Positions 20,280-31,315 of a stretch of 44,519 nt of DNA are shown in pieces; the first letter of the stretch is position 1; every line of letters begins with the position of its first letter. Origin of the DNA: Chara braunii. Taxonomy: Eukaryota > Streptophyta > Charophyceae > Charales > Characeae. A model generated the notes under the pieces. The model did no database searches, was not told the origin of the DNA, and worked only from the letters and a program-made list of their open reading frames with translations. Location: NCBI GenBank assembly GCA_003427395.1, contig BFEA01000924.1, positions 102,236 to 146,754 of the forward strand, in the 5' to 3' direction. The position numbers and the translations under genes are program-made.

Positions 20280-22180
20280 TTTTGTTAATTCTTGAAGTTT
20301 GACAAAACTTGTCTTTGCAGAGTTTACACGCGCTTCAATTTTCGAATTTAGCTTAGCAAAAATTTTGGTTGTCCATTTTTATAAAGGAAGTACTACCAAA
20401 ACTCGTACAAATTCATGGAGGTAGTTATTTTTTTTTTTCTATCGATTGAAGATGCTACCAAAATTTCCAGCAATCTCTAATGCCAATCAGGGAGAGGTGA
20501 TAAAAAGTCGGTAAAGGAGTGATACTACGGTCTGAACTATACACTGTATTCGTTTTCAGAATAACAATGGTCCTTTGACCAGTGTTGTGATGCAGGTTTG
20601 CGCTCAATTAAAGGTTCAACTACTTTGGCTCGATGCATCAAGGATCACTTATCTTATGTTATCTTTGATAACAAGTCAGTTTACAACACAACTTTATTTA
20701 CTTCTGTACGTGAACCTAAAACCTTAGCTCTATGGGTTTAATATGTCTTTTGAGGTCTTACCCTGACTTTTTTAAATGACCATTCGAAAGGACTGAGTAT
20801 TGTTTTGTGAGGTGGAAAATGGTTGGCGTTTGTGTTTGTAAGGCGGGGTATAACTTACAGGGAACGATAAAGTTAACCACGTTAGTGCATGACCTACTAT
20901 TGTTTGATTTGTATGATGGCAGATATGCGTGAAAGAGATTAAATTGAGTGGCGATGATTGCTTGTGTTTGTGAGAGTGCAGATGAACAAGCCACATCAAT
21001 GACTGTGAGAGTGATTGCCTAGCGCCACACAACCCCTTTGTTTGAATGACTCAACCACTTTTTTCGTATGTGTGCGACTATTATAGCCAAACGCACATGT
21101 GCGTTAAGCATATGTCTGAAACTTGCGACGAGTTGCACACGTATGCGCTTGCGACAATTTAAATTCCTTATTGGTGGAATTTAAATTTTCTAGACAAGAA
21201 GGCCAAGGTGTCGTAGATTGAAGCACACGACTTCACAATAGTAGAGCAACCTTTACCACTCTCCTACATAGTGTGCAAAAGAAGAGAGGACGCGCAACCG
21301 TAGCCGCAATCGTCTAGCGAAAGTGGAATAACCCTCAAGGCGATGCATGTCAGATGACACTTGAGTGTAGAATGCGACCTTTAAAATCATTGAGGGTTGT
21401 GTGGTCATGGGTACCACATAATACGCGGTTATACAGAACGCTCATGTTACAGCAGATGATTAATCGTTATGATAACACCCACGTCCCCTCACTACTTATG
21501 CTAAGCTCCGCAAGTGACATTTAACTATGCAGCACGAAAACAATTATGGGACGAATTGAAAAAAGGAAAAGACACGATTTGTACTCAAATTCAAGATTTT
21601 TGAAGAAAAACATTCATGGTTAGATTGATCGTCCTAGTCGACCCTCGTAGGGTCTTCCCTGAGATATCAGCGCCACAAACTTCGATACGTGCACATGTTA
21701 GATTCGGGTGCTAGCCGCATGTACTCCTTATGCTACAATGAATAGTAAACACTCTCAGCTGATCCACCTAAGGGATGGTGACAGCTCCCACACGTGGAGG
21801 TAAGTTATGCCTCGCGAGCTCCTATCTTATTTGTAGGACCTCATGAAAGGTATAGTTCATCCACTCGCCCGGAACAACACTGCTGCTACAAACGTCACCG
21901 TTCCGGATGCCAATATCTTGGGTGGCGCGACCGGGAGAGTCCTCATGCGGGACTAATGCGCTCGACACCGAGACCACCGTCAAATTTCCAAGCGGTGGTA
22001 CCGATCACTTCCATGCTCGATAAACCTAAAATTCAGGCTCTTATATTCAAGGTCTTGCTCCACTTCTCATCAATGTGCAAAATGAGAATGAACATGGTGC
22101 TCAAACATGGGAAGATGCACCACCATATTTTTTGTCTTCTGCTCATGTAGTGAGTAGTGGAGCGAGGCCTTTAGCCTCAA
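20280..22180. other. Unassigned stretch
   Basis: AT-rich then mixed DNA. Short frames of 60-118 residues show no domains. No RNA gene or tandem repeat stands out. Confidence 0.4.
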
Positions 22181-22182
22181 AT

Positions 22183-22349
22183 GTACTGGTGGTTCAAACC
22201 ACCAGTACTGCCGGAGATCAGGGTTGCATATGCTTCAGCCATGGCTATAGTGCAGTAACATTTGCACTCGAATGGATTTATGTCACGAACTATTTCTAGC
22301 ACGTTGCAGCGCATGCACGACGAGGACTTCAGAAGCAAGGGTGGCTTAA
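22183..22349. mobile_element. TTAA-type MITE, with the end of a neighbour (22183-22197)
   Basis: GTACTGGTGGT, TCAA, ACCACCAGTAC (22183-22208) is a nearly perfect palindrome formed by two element ends sharing a mutated TTAA (TCAA, 22194-22197). The rightward element runs to a worn end GGGTGGC-TTAA (22346-22349), 156 bp in all. Confidence 0.65.
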
Positions 22350-22528
22350 ACCAACAGTCCGTTGGAGGCATTTTTTCTTAGGGGCTGGAAACACCATGCG
22401 CACCAAAGGAAAAACCGAACCTATGCAGGCCTCCTTTTGGCTGGCGCCGAGGGCGAACCCCATAAGTTGTGGCAGTATGCAAACCACGATTTTGAAAAAA
22501 TGGCTGGGAAACGTACTGGTGTAGTTAT
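22346..22528. mobile_element. TTAA-type MITE
   Basis: Starts TTAA-ACCAACAGTCC, ends GTACTGGTGTAG-TTAT, 183 bp, sharing the left TTAA with its neighbour. It contains the internal TGGCTGGCGCC segment common to the family. Confidence 0.6.
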
Positions 22529-23239
22529 GATTTGTTAGAAATGAACACACAAGCTTTTCCCAAGACTCTCGAATGGCTGGGAAACAAAAGCTTTCCCATG
22601 ACTCTCAAAGGAACCTATCCATGGGACATGGCCCCTTGAATCCTGGGATGAATATTTTCAAAGTTATTTTCTAACAACCTGATGGAGCGTGATTTGTTAG
22701 AAATTAAAACAAAATCAAAATAACCATTCGTTTCAGGACTACGAGAAAAGTTGAGAACTGGCAAGGTATTGTGTGGGTGGTGTAGTAACGCCTCGTCGAG
22801 CCCGTCGACGAGTTACCACCGGAGATTCAAGCCCTCAACAGAACCCTGTGTGCCACCTCACGTTGTCGTACCAAACACCCTTACAAGGGTATTTGACGTG
22901 TTTTTTTTGCAAGTCACGCAAGTGCGGTTTCGCCCGCCCGACGGTGTGCGCGCGAGAGGAGACTTAGGTCCTCATCATAGTGAGTGGCGCGCACAGGGTA
23001 TTGACGGCGAGGCGCAGCCATGCGTAGCCTGAGTGGCAGCGGGACGCGCTGCCCTTCGTCCCTTTCATTTCCTCTTATTTTTATTATTTTCTTCTACTTC
23101 TAAATTTTTCTAAGTACCTTTGATTGGCTGATCAGTTCCAAGGCCGACGTCGAGACCAGCGAGCCTGGCTCAGCTACTAAGTTGCGGGACACCGGTGGTC
23201 GTTGCGGTGGTTGGGGGCCTTGAGCATGCGCCTCTTTTT

Positions 23240-23760
23240 ACGAGGTTGGTTGGATTCCGTATGTTCGGGGTTTTGGCGGGATTCCTGTGTCCTGTCCACT
23301 TTGAAGCACGGACCAAAAAGGTTAACGTGCGTGAGAGCGGTGGGGTCCGTAGTCGTGGTTTCCCTCGCGTCCTATTTTTTTTTGAGTTTCGATAGCCTAA
23401 CGCAGGAGGGAATTGGAGAGCAATCCGAGCAGGCCTGTGGGGCTGCGACACGAGGGTGGAAGGGATTGCTATGGGGGCACTGTCCGCCAGCCATGATCGT
23501 TGTGAGGAGGTTTGAGTGAGAGCATACCGCTGGAACCCGGAAGATGGTGAACTATGCCTGAGCAGAGCGGGGCCAGAAGGCATTAGAGGAAGGCCGCCAT
23601 ACTACTGGTTGTGCGGCCCCAGCTGTTCCGCGTGGGTGTTTTGGAACCCGCCTCAGTTCCGGGCCTCAAACTTCGCGTTAGATATTCGCTGCTACTACCA
23701 AGATCTGCGCCGGGACCCGCTGTGCGTAGCCCACGTTACAGCAAGCCCTGGGCCCTACCA
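23240..23760 (+). repeat. Dispersed repeat, copy 2 (plus strand)
   Basis: Counterpart of 11945-12490 on the opposite strand. Best-preserved parts are TCCTGTCC to GTGGGGTCCG and TGGAACCCGGAAGATGG (about 23532). A shorter echo lies at 24035-24110. Confidence 0.6.
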
Positions 23761-24656
23761 CAGGACCTGCACTAGGCCCACTCATAGGTTTTGCAACAGG
23801 ACCAAGCCCTCGGCCCTGCGACAGGCTGTCTGTGTGGGAACTGCCTGTTGAGGGCTTGAGGTGGTGGCAAACTGTGGCAAACTGTGGCAAACTGTAGCAA
23901 ACTGTGTTCTTCGCACAACGGGTAAAAAAGGGACACCACGCGGGGGGAGGCCTGCCGCGAGGCTGGCTGAGCAGCCCAAACTGTTGAAGTAGGAGGTTCA
24001 CATGGAACCCCTCTTCACTTTGGTCCTATAAGCCCTGATTTGAATATTTGCTACTACCACCAAAATTTGTACCGACAGTACCGGGGCCTGCGACACCGAC
24101 TCGGAGTTAGTGTTACCTCGTGCCTTGTGCCTTCGCACTGGCCTCAACTTCAAAACGGTGTGCTGCAGTGCCATGCGGCCAGGGCTGATCGTGTTCGGGC
24201 GGACGGTGACTACACACCTTCCTGCTGACCGTAGTATTTGGCATAATCTGCGGTGTTTGGGGTTGCAACGCAGTGTAGCACCGATAGTATCCAATGGGTA
24301 ATTCAGCTACGCAACGACGAGGATGGGCACTGTAACGAGGGAGCAAAGCAGGGCCAACAACAAGGCAGTGGGAGAGATAGACCACGGACCGCTAGCAGGC
24401 GAGGAGGAGGCCGGCAACAGGCCGGAGCGGGGGAAAGCGGAGTGCCACGGAGCGAGGTAGAGAAAGAGAGAGATAACGGGAGAGCTGAGGCATCGGAGTA
24501 AAAAGGCACTGAGGCTGTGGAACGAAACAGCGAAGAAGATGGGGCGCAACGGAAAAAGGGAAGAAGGTGGAATGCACCTGGCTAGGGTCTGGGCCAGGGT
24601 GCATTTGAGAAAAGGAATGGTAGAGAAAACGAGCAGGGCGCAACCAGAGAGAAGTA

Positions 24657-24865
24657 GCTCTCTCGATCCTTAGCAGAATCGAGAGAGGTAAGTTACCATC
24701 CCGGGGTTTTGACCCCGGGCGAATCTGTTTGTGATGTCAGTTTGGGTAGAAAGGGAGAGGGCTGAGAGTTAGTAGAGAAAAGAGATGCGCGGAGATGGCG
24801 AAAGTGAAGGAGAAGGGGGATGGAAAAACAGGTAACTCGCTCGTTTCTCTATGAAATCGAGCGAG
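24657..24865. repeat. Three consecutive hairpins near the end of the insertion
   Basis: CTCTCTCGAT/ATCGAGAGAG (24657-24666, 24677-24686), CCCGGGGT/ACCCCGGG (24700-24707, 24712-24719) and CTCGCTCG/CGAGCGAG (24836-24843, 24858-24865). All stems are perfect, with loops of 10, 4 and 14 bases. GGTAA lies beside the first and third. Confidence 0.7.
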
Positions 24866-25984
24866 GGAGGGTCCCGCGCTGCCCTTGTGCGGTGTCGGAC
24901 CGATGCACTCGACAACGCGGTGTAGATGAAGGAGAGCGGAGGAGACTAAGCTACTAGCCATGAACCCTCATGTGCCATCGCCAACCTCTCCTCATGTGGC
25001 GCCACCGCAACGCATCCTCGCACCTCCTCGCGATATCACCTTGAAGTAGTGCGCTCCCTCCCACTTCCCGCACCCCCCTCACAACCCTTGCAACGTTCCT
25101 CCTCTTCGAGCAAAGTACGAAACTCGATACTGATCTGAGAGTCACTATTCGGTAGGTCAGGCGGCGGAGCGCTAACGGGAGTGTTCCACCGCCCGGGTCT
25201 TCGAGGGCAGCAATGCGGTGCCGGACGTTCGTGTTTGCAACTCTTTTTGATCCAACTCAATTGAATGAGATTGAACTGGCGCCGCTGCCACTTCGTGGCC
25301 TTGGACATGTAAGAGTCATACAAAACCCAATAATGAAACAAGTGAGATGCGTTGCGTAAAGTCTTTGAGGATCCCAAACAGCTCGGCGGTCGCTGGCTAG
25401 GGCGAGTGGCTGTACTTTTTTGTGGTTTCCTTGGACGGCGTGGCAGCGGGTGGTGTGGCAACGGGCGGTTGACAGCAGGAGGACGCCAACAGCGCGATGG
25501 CGCCCGAAGGCTCCTAAGACGATGCAACGGCGGGCGGGNGATGGTAGGAGGATGACAAGATAGGGCGAGATAGCAACTACCATCTCCAGGCGAGTAGAAG
25601 GCGGGTGTTGGGTTGTGGGGGGGACGGGTGTGGTTAGACGGAGCTTTTCGTGTACTCCGTGGGGGAACACGAGAGCCATCGTCCTGCTTATGCCATACTT
25701 TGCTCGAAGAGGAGGAACGTTGCGAGGGTTGTGAAGGGGATGTGGGGAGTGGGAGGGAGCGCACTACTTCAAGGTGATATCGCGAGGAGGTGCGAGGATG
25801 CGTTGTGGTGGCGCCATGTGAGGAGAGGTTGGCGATGGCACATGAGGGTTCATGGCTAGTAGCTTAGTCTCCTCCGCTCTCCTTCATCTACACCGCGTGA
25901 GGTGGCAGACAGGGTTCTGCTGAGGGCTTGAATCTCCTGTGGCAACTCGTCGATGGGCACGACGAGGCGTTACTACACCATCCA

Positions 25985-27770
25985 GTTTTTTGTAGGGTTG
26001 TGGATGGCTGTTGATACCTTTGTTGCTGGCGTCGACAATGTGGTCGGCAGCTAAAGTTGTCTTAGCCGGCAGATGGAGGGTGGCTTACGTTTCCCTCCCG
26101 AAGGTGGTGGGGGTTGGTTCGAGCGCGGGTAAGTCGATGAAAGGGAGGCAGAGGGAGTTTTTTCGAAGGACTTTTCATGGAGAATAATGCTTCAAGGAGG
26201 AAGGAGGATATCGCGATCTCATGTGAAGCTTGCTGCAGGTGATGAAGGTTGCGCGTCAACATGATCTCAGGGTTTCGTTTCCAATAGATTTTCTGATTGG
26301 TTGACTTTGTATTGTTTGTTTGCCCTCTCTCTTTTGATCCTAAGTCCGCATGTCGTAATCCTTGATGTTCACCAAATGATGATGAACTAATTAGTTTTTT
26401 TTGAATTTTATCTTCTCTATTCCGAATTTCTTATTTAATTGTTATAGGTGTATCACTCGGTTGTCTTTTCTATGTTGCCATTCTTGATATTCTTTCCAAT
26501 GATGACGATCTGATTCAGTGTTTTCTGTTGGTGGTTTCATCTGATAATATAGTTTCTTGAAAATAATTTCTTAAACATTTCGTGCCATATATTTTTGCTA
26601 AACGTTTCTCAAACCATGGTTTGGGAATTTCATTCGAAAATCCTTTATGGATATATAAACCTAAATTTCGTATATTTTTTCATAAATTTTGCCTTTTCGT
26701 AATTTTCCTTATCATTGATCTTATGGTCTGTATTGTTTTCTTGATTTGTGATACCAATTCGTTTCTGGGCTACTGAAGTATTTTTCAAAAAATAAAAAAC
26801 CATGGTTGCCAACCTCAATATCGTGCGGTAAATTTTGATTCGGATTGACTTTCTTTATTTGCTAATCTCAAACTTTCTGGTCTTGAGGGGTATAATTGTG
26901 GCTTGCTGTGTATATCTGTGGGGTCTTCCTTAAGGGTTGGAGTCTCCCCCTGTGAGGGTTTCACAAGGTGGGAGGTGTTATTCTTGGAAGGGGGAGGCGG
27001 TATTGGGGGATTGCTTTCTCTTAGCCAGACTGATTTAGGGCGGATCAGTACTGGCGGGTGGGGAAAGGAGGCAAAGGGGGTGGCTGCTTATAGCAAGGTG
27101 TTAGGTTTTTCTTTTTCGAGGGAAGGAGTGACTTCGATGGCTACACAGTGAGCCGAAGGGGGAGACTAGAATTAAAGGAAGGAAGACAGAAAGGGGATTT
27201 TCAACAGGAAAAGGTTGTTTGTTAGGGTAAGTAGGTAGAAGGACGATGCTGGGACGGCACAAGCCAGCCCAGGGGGAGCTTGAGGCCTGTGAAGTTATGC
27301 CGAGGGTGGACGGCGTAACCAGATCGTCCGACGTAGTTGGCGCCAGGGTACTGACCCTGTAACCTGCTTAGGGGCTTGCCGCTAAGGTATTTGTCGAGGG
27401 AGGAAGGCACTTCCTGTCTGTCAGAGCTAGGTTGATCGGTATTGGGGAGGGTTGTGGTGCCCTGTTACCCTAGCAGAAGAGGGGTATGAGATCAAGTGAG
27501 TTCTGGTACGTGGACTGAAAGCCTGGACTAACGCCCCATCTGTTGGAAGGGGGAATTTAGGATAGTAGGCAGTTTTAGTCTCGTCCCCCCCGCTCTTACA
27601 TTTTTCTAAAGCTTGTCGAATGTTCTAAATTTTGGCCAATTCGATTTTCTAGAAGTTCCTAGTCTCATTTGCATGAAATTTTCTGATGAGTTTTATGAAT
27701 GTACTCGTTATGGGACGCTGGTCCCGGTTCCCAGTTTGTGCCAATTTGTGAGGATATGGTTGTATCTATC
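25985..27770. other. Unassigned stretch
   Basis: 26280-26900 is AT-rich; the rest is G-rich and mixed. No domain-bearing frame, RNA gene or clear repeat recognised. Confidence 0.4.
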
Positions 27771-27857
27771 GACGCTGGACCCGGTTTCCAGCAGGTGCTG
27801 CTCCCCACCAATAGATGGAGCTTGGTTTTCTAAAAATAATAATAATAATAATAATAA
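27771..27857 (+). mobile_element. LINE 3' end with (AAT)n tail
   Basis: GACGCTGGACCCGGTTTCCA then GCAGGTGCTGCTCCCCACCAATAG (split here only for length) is the conserved LINE 3' segment, followed by TGGAGC and an (AAT)n tail at 27834-27857. It is 5'-truncated. The upstream limit is unclear, but similar wording (GACGCTGGTCCCGGTTCCCAG) about 57 bases earlier suggests a partial internal duplication. Confidence 0.7.
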
Positions 27858-28154
27858 AAATTGTGCATCCGAAACTGTGAGGTCAGTAACCAAACTGGCA
27901 TCTCAGTAGAACAGATCCCTGCTCAGAGTGAAAACAATATGAAATTTTGAGGGTGTCGGCCAGTGTGGCAAAAAAATACAAATAAACAACACGTCCAGAG
28001 CGGGCCTAGCCACCTAGATATGTCTTCATGGTGCATGCAGAGCCTGCGCTTCTGATGAACCAGCCTTCCTGCAGCCAGTTTTTTTTTCCCTTGTTGTTTG
28101 AAAGTGACGAGCTTGAGATACACATAGGTGGTCATGCACTGCTCTCTTAATAAG

Positions 28155-28485
28155 CTTTTTTTTTTTTTTTACCTTTCGGCCAGATCCCACAACGGACTCA
28201 CCAACCCCCAAAACCAGGTGGGTAGCCAAGCATCGATCTGAACAGGGGTGGATTTCAACCACAAGAACCCGCAAAAGGTATGCCCTGACTGACCTAGCCT
28301 ACTCTAGCTCTGACCAGGCTCCCCGTAGGACCATAAGATTTGTTGTCGCTGGCCAGAATAGGCTCACCGGGACCCGAAGGTATAAAGAAAAGACGAGGAG
28401 AAAAAGAAAGGCTGAGCAGGACTTGAACCTCAGCATGCAACCACATGAGACAGTTGTCGCACTCATGGGCACAAGAATCAAACAC
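28155..28485 (-). mobile_element. tRNA-derived SINE with two tRNA-like heads
   Basis: Minus strand. The first head (about 28395-28480) ends with GAGGTTCAAGTCC, a B-box. A spacer follows, then a second head (about 28235-28310) with A-box-like TAGGTCAGTCAGGGC and TTGTGGTTGAAATCCACC, whose GTGG/CCAC stem encloses the TTGAAAT loop. A poly(A) tail appears as 15 T at 28156-28170. Polymerase III boxes, a tail and repeated heads fit a dimeric SINE. No target-site duplication found. Confidence 0.6.
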
Positions 28486-28510
28486 ATTTTTTTAAAAGGG
28501 AACTGGTACT

Positions 28511-28692
28511 TTAAACCACTGGTACCTCGCCCGCACATCGGCCGCAGGCCCCTCACCACAACTTTCAGAGGCCCGAAACATGACAATGGCCGCCAATGAA
28601 ATTTATCAGCGGTGGCCCGGCCCTAAAAGTTGCGGGCCGTTAACGAGCAGCATCTCGGAAAAATAGCTTGGGATGGTACTCTGGTGGTTTAA
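28511..28692. mobile_element. TTAA-type MITE
   Basis: TTAA-ACCACTGGTACC at the left, GGTACTCTGGTGGT-TTAA at the right, 182 bp. It includes CATCGGCCGC-GGCCC near the left end and an internal GCCGTTAACG. It shares TTAA 28689-28692 with the next element. Confidence 0.75.
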
Positions 28693-28863
28693 GCCACCAG
28701 TACTTGGCCCATAACATCGGTCCCGGGCCCTTGTCGTATACGCGCCTACTGAAGCAAAATGGCTGGCGGCGCCAGTCAAAAAGTTGGGCCGGTTCCTTTT
28801 TTTTTGGGTGCACAACACATTTCCAGCATCGCAGAAATGCCCCTCGAAAGTACCGGTGGTTAA
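28689..28863. mobile_element. TTAA-type MITE
   Basis: TTAA-GCCACCAGTACTTGGCCCA at the left, AAGTACCGGTGG-TTAA at the right, 175 bp. Internal ATGGCTGGCGGCGCCAG is a palindrome-like block shared by several family members. Confidence 0.75.
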
Positions 28864-29409
28864 AACGAACACTCTCCCCAGTGGCATCCGTAGATCACGA
28901 GTATGCACTGTGGTCTAGGGTTGTGTACTGGAGGGCAGTGGAGGCCAATATGGAGTAAGGATTCATGCAAGGCAACCTCTGCCCATGATGGCTTCTGGGG
29001 ATTGTGCAGTGTACACGCCGGTCGCAGGTAAGCCGAGTAGCAGCCCGGCGACCGCATTGCCCCAGCCGGGCGAAAACCAAATAGAAAAAAGGGTTACATT
29101 CACCATCGACTGCCATCAGCTGCCAATCTGCACTGCCCGCGGCAGCCGTCAGTCTCCGCCGATGGCTCCTGGCATGTGGGCAAAGTTTGTCAACTGCAGT
29201 GCCAGGCAAACAAAAGGTTTGACAAGATAGGCTTCGGGCACGAGGAGGCCCTCAGCCTGGCAGGCTGGATCAATGAGAACAGAAGGCTCTGTTTCTGGAA
29301 ATCCACTCGGAGACAATACTATAAAAACATAGCCAGGAGAGTGCCGATGGACAGTATGGCAAACCCTGGCAAGAATTACCGAATAGAATGATAACCAATC
29401 AGAATGCTC

Positions 29410-29630
29410 AATTACTAGTAGCAGGGGCCTCTTGCACCATTGCGTTTCGCACCAGCCATGCACTTGCTGCAAGTTTCGGCCGCTAGCCTACCGGAGCTAA
29501 AATGGCTGGTGGTGGCAGCTGAAGATGAAAATGCACTTTGTTCTTTTTTGGCGCTCAGGGCGTTTGTCGGCTTGGCAAAGGAAGCGTCATAAGTACTGGG
29601 CCCAAGTCCCACTACCAGCACTAAGTCTCC
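29410..29630. mobile_element. Worn relative of the TTAA-type MITEs
   Basis: Contains AAAATGGCTGGTGGTGGCAG (about 29500-29519) and AAGTACTGGGCCCAAGTCCCACTACCAGCAC near the right end. Both are degraded family motifs. The ends cannot be fixed. Confidence 0.35.
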
Positions 29631-30277
29631 TCAATGCCCAAATCTGGATATGTTTTTGGAGGGGTGCATTTGGGGAAAACTCTCCTCAACACCCGAATCT
29701 GGATATGTTTGTGGAGGGGTGGGGTTAAGGAAATTCAACGAGATTTTTTTTATTTTTTATTTTTTATTTTTTATTTTTTGTTTTTTTTTGTTTTGTTTTT
29801 TGGAAAGCAATGAAATTTTTATTAACCAACAATAATCTGGAAGAGGCCGGGGACCTCACAATTCAACCCGGAGTTATCCTGGCAGTCAATGAGATTTTCT
29901 GCACATCTCCACAAACGAACTTGTTGAACCAAATTGATTGTCCACTCGAACGTGGACTTCCAAACTGTCCCCGCAGTTAGGCTGATCCTGGGCCGTTGCC
30001 TTATTCAGTCCAGCTGGCAGAACTTACCCATGACCTCCGCCATGGGCCAATGGTGGTACGGATTGAGACAGACCTACCTGATTACTAGGGGATCGCAGAG
30101 CAGCTTCATTAAGGGAGGCACCTGATTACAAGGGAGGCAGGATCTGGTGGTGGGATTGAAAAAGACCCGCCTGGTTACTACTGTCTTCCACCTTAACATA
30201 ACACACTACGTATACAAGCTATATTTCCGGTAACGTACAGCCAAAATGAGAGGCTTCGTCTTCAAGGGACAAGAGTT

Positions 30278-30486
30278 TTAAACCACCAGTACTTGGCCCA
30301 TACATCGGCCGCGGGCCCTTAGCGTTAACGCTACGCGTTTCCCACGCTTCGGCCTACCGGACCGCACTGGCTGGAGGCGACAGCCAAAGCGGATGCCGCT
30401 CGGCACCGCGGCGGTTCGGGGGAACTTGGCGCGCAAGGGGTCGGCAGGCTCGGCAGGGATAGCTGGGCCAAGTACTGGTGGTTTAA
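30278..30486. mobile_element. TTAA-type MITE, best-preserved long inverted ends
   Basis: The left end TTAAACCACCAGTACTTGGC followed by CCA is repeated exactly in inverse orientation at the right end (23 bp each counting TTAA), 209 bp in all. The interior is GC-rich, with CATCGGCCGCGGGCCC, AGCGTTAACGCT and CTGGCTGGAGGCGACAGCC. No coding capacity. Confidence 0.85.
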
Positions 30487-30656
30487 ACCACCAGTACCTT
30501 TCAGCTATCGATGTCGAGCCTAAAAACGAACCGGTGGGGGCCTCGTTTTGGGTGGCGCCACCAGCCATTTCGTGCCAGTAGTCCCACGCCTGCCCGCCTC
30601 CCGTGTTTACCGGCGGGCATTTATTTTCCAAGCAGGGAAAGGTACTGGTGGTTTAA
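30483..30656. mobile_element. TTAA-type MITE, joined to the previous one
   Basis: Left TTAAACCACCAGTACCTTTC and right GAAAGGTACTGGTGGTTTAA are perfect 20-bp inverted repeats (counting TTAA), 174 bp in all. It shares TTAA 30483-30486, so the two elements form a perfect 26-bp palindrome at 30472-30497. The interior holds GGTGGCGCCACCAGCCA. Confidence 0.85.
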
Positions 30657-30805
30657 AGAGAAACTGCAAGCATTGCAATCTTCTGCTCCACCCTAGGGGT
30701 GAAGGAAATCAACGATCATCAATACAACAATCAGTGAAGGCCATTGTACAAGAACTTGCCATCTAGAATAGCTACACAGAATAGTTCTGGCCCTCTCTTA
30801 CTGCA

Positions 30806-30999
30806 TTAAACCACCAGTAGACCCTGGCCTGCAGGCGCTGCCCTGCACACCAAGCTTTTTGTTACTGCCAGCGCCACAATGTTTTTCATTTTTGGCTGGC
30901 GCCGCCGGCTTTGTGGTCCAGTAGGCCGGCGATGCGAGATTTTCGGTGCAGGTGACGGGCAAATCTCCACGGGGCTGTCGCCGCGTACTAGCATTTTAA
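30806..30999. mobile_element. TTAA-type MITE
   Basis: Left TTAA-ACCACCAGTAG, right worn CGTACTAGCAT-TTTAA, 194 bp, with internal TTTGGCTGGCGCCGCCGGC. Confidence 0.65.
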
Positions 31000-31157
31000 A
31001 CCACCCATACGTTTCCCAGCAACTTTTCAAAGATGCGGCTCGTTAACGGCTGCAACTTTCGGGACTGGGCCGCCGTTGCTAAATTACATCGGCGACTGCT
31101 GTCGCGTTCCGGGCCTCCAAAATTCGTGGTGAGGTGGGCGAGGTACTGGTGGTTTAA
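30996..31157. mobile_element. TTAA-type MITE
   Basis: Left TTAA-ACCACCCATACGTTTCCC, right CGAGGTACTGGTGGT-TTAA, 162 bp. Internal GGCTCGTTAACGGCTGCAAC is the segment into which the LINE has inserted in the related copy at 32208. Confidence 0.7.
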
Positions 31158-31315
31158 GCCACCATTACTTGGCCCAGCTATCGACCGTGGAAAAAAAATA
31201 GAGTAGAAACATTTCTAGCCGGATGAATTTGGATGCTCCTGTAGTGGCCGCCCGTACGTTTCCTAAAATTGTCGCTTGTTCATGGGCGTGACTTTAGGAA
31301 GTACTGGTGGTTTAG
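31154..31315. mobile_element. TTAA-type MITE
   Basis: Left TTAA-GCCACCATTACTTGGCCCA, right GAAGTACTGGTGGT-TTAG, 162 bp. It is third in a head-to-tail row with the two elements before it. A further right end, GGTACTGGTGG-TTAA, lies at 31430-31444. Confidence 0.7.

Larger units (their letters stand above)
22863..24915. mobile_element. 2.05-kb insertion inside the left arm of the inverted-repeat element
   Basis: The uninterrupted right arm shows that the original sequence read CCTCA-CG-CGGTG. In the left arm 2053 bases separate two copies of that CG. The insert begins TTGTCG and ends CGACAA, so with the flanking CG the ends are CGTTGTCG and CGACAACG. The start (AACACCCTTACAAGGGTAT) recurs at 13205-13274. 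Inside lie the dispersed repeat (23240-23760), a third partial copy (about 24035-24110), five CAAACTGTGG-type units (about 23866-23908) and three hairpins near the right end (24657-24865). No transposase is recognisable. Confidence 0.65.
22778..25980. mobile_element. Long-terminal-inverted-repeat element with an insertion in its left arm
   Basis: The left arm is 22778-22862 plus 24916-25117. The right arm is 25696-25980. Read in opposite directions they are collinear over about 286 bp at roughly 90 percent by eye, including CGACGAGTT, GGAGATTCAAGCCCTCA, GATGAAGGAGAGCGG, CCATGAACCCTCATGTG and CTTCGAGCAAAGTA. The middle (25118-25695) is about 580 bp with no recognised protein and one N at 25540. 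Without the insertion the element is about 1.15 kb. Arms of 100-500 bp without coding capacity are characteristic of non-autonomous Mutator-like elements, but a 9-bp target-site duplication was not found, so the superfamily is open. The 242-residue frame across arm and middle is a shadow. Confidence 0.75.

Noticed and set aside
22778-25980. Firm assignment to Mutator-like elements
   Set aside because: The arm length fits, but no 8-11 bp flanking duplication could be found and no transposase is present.
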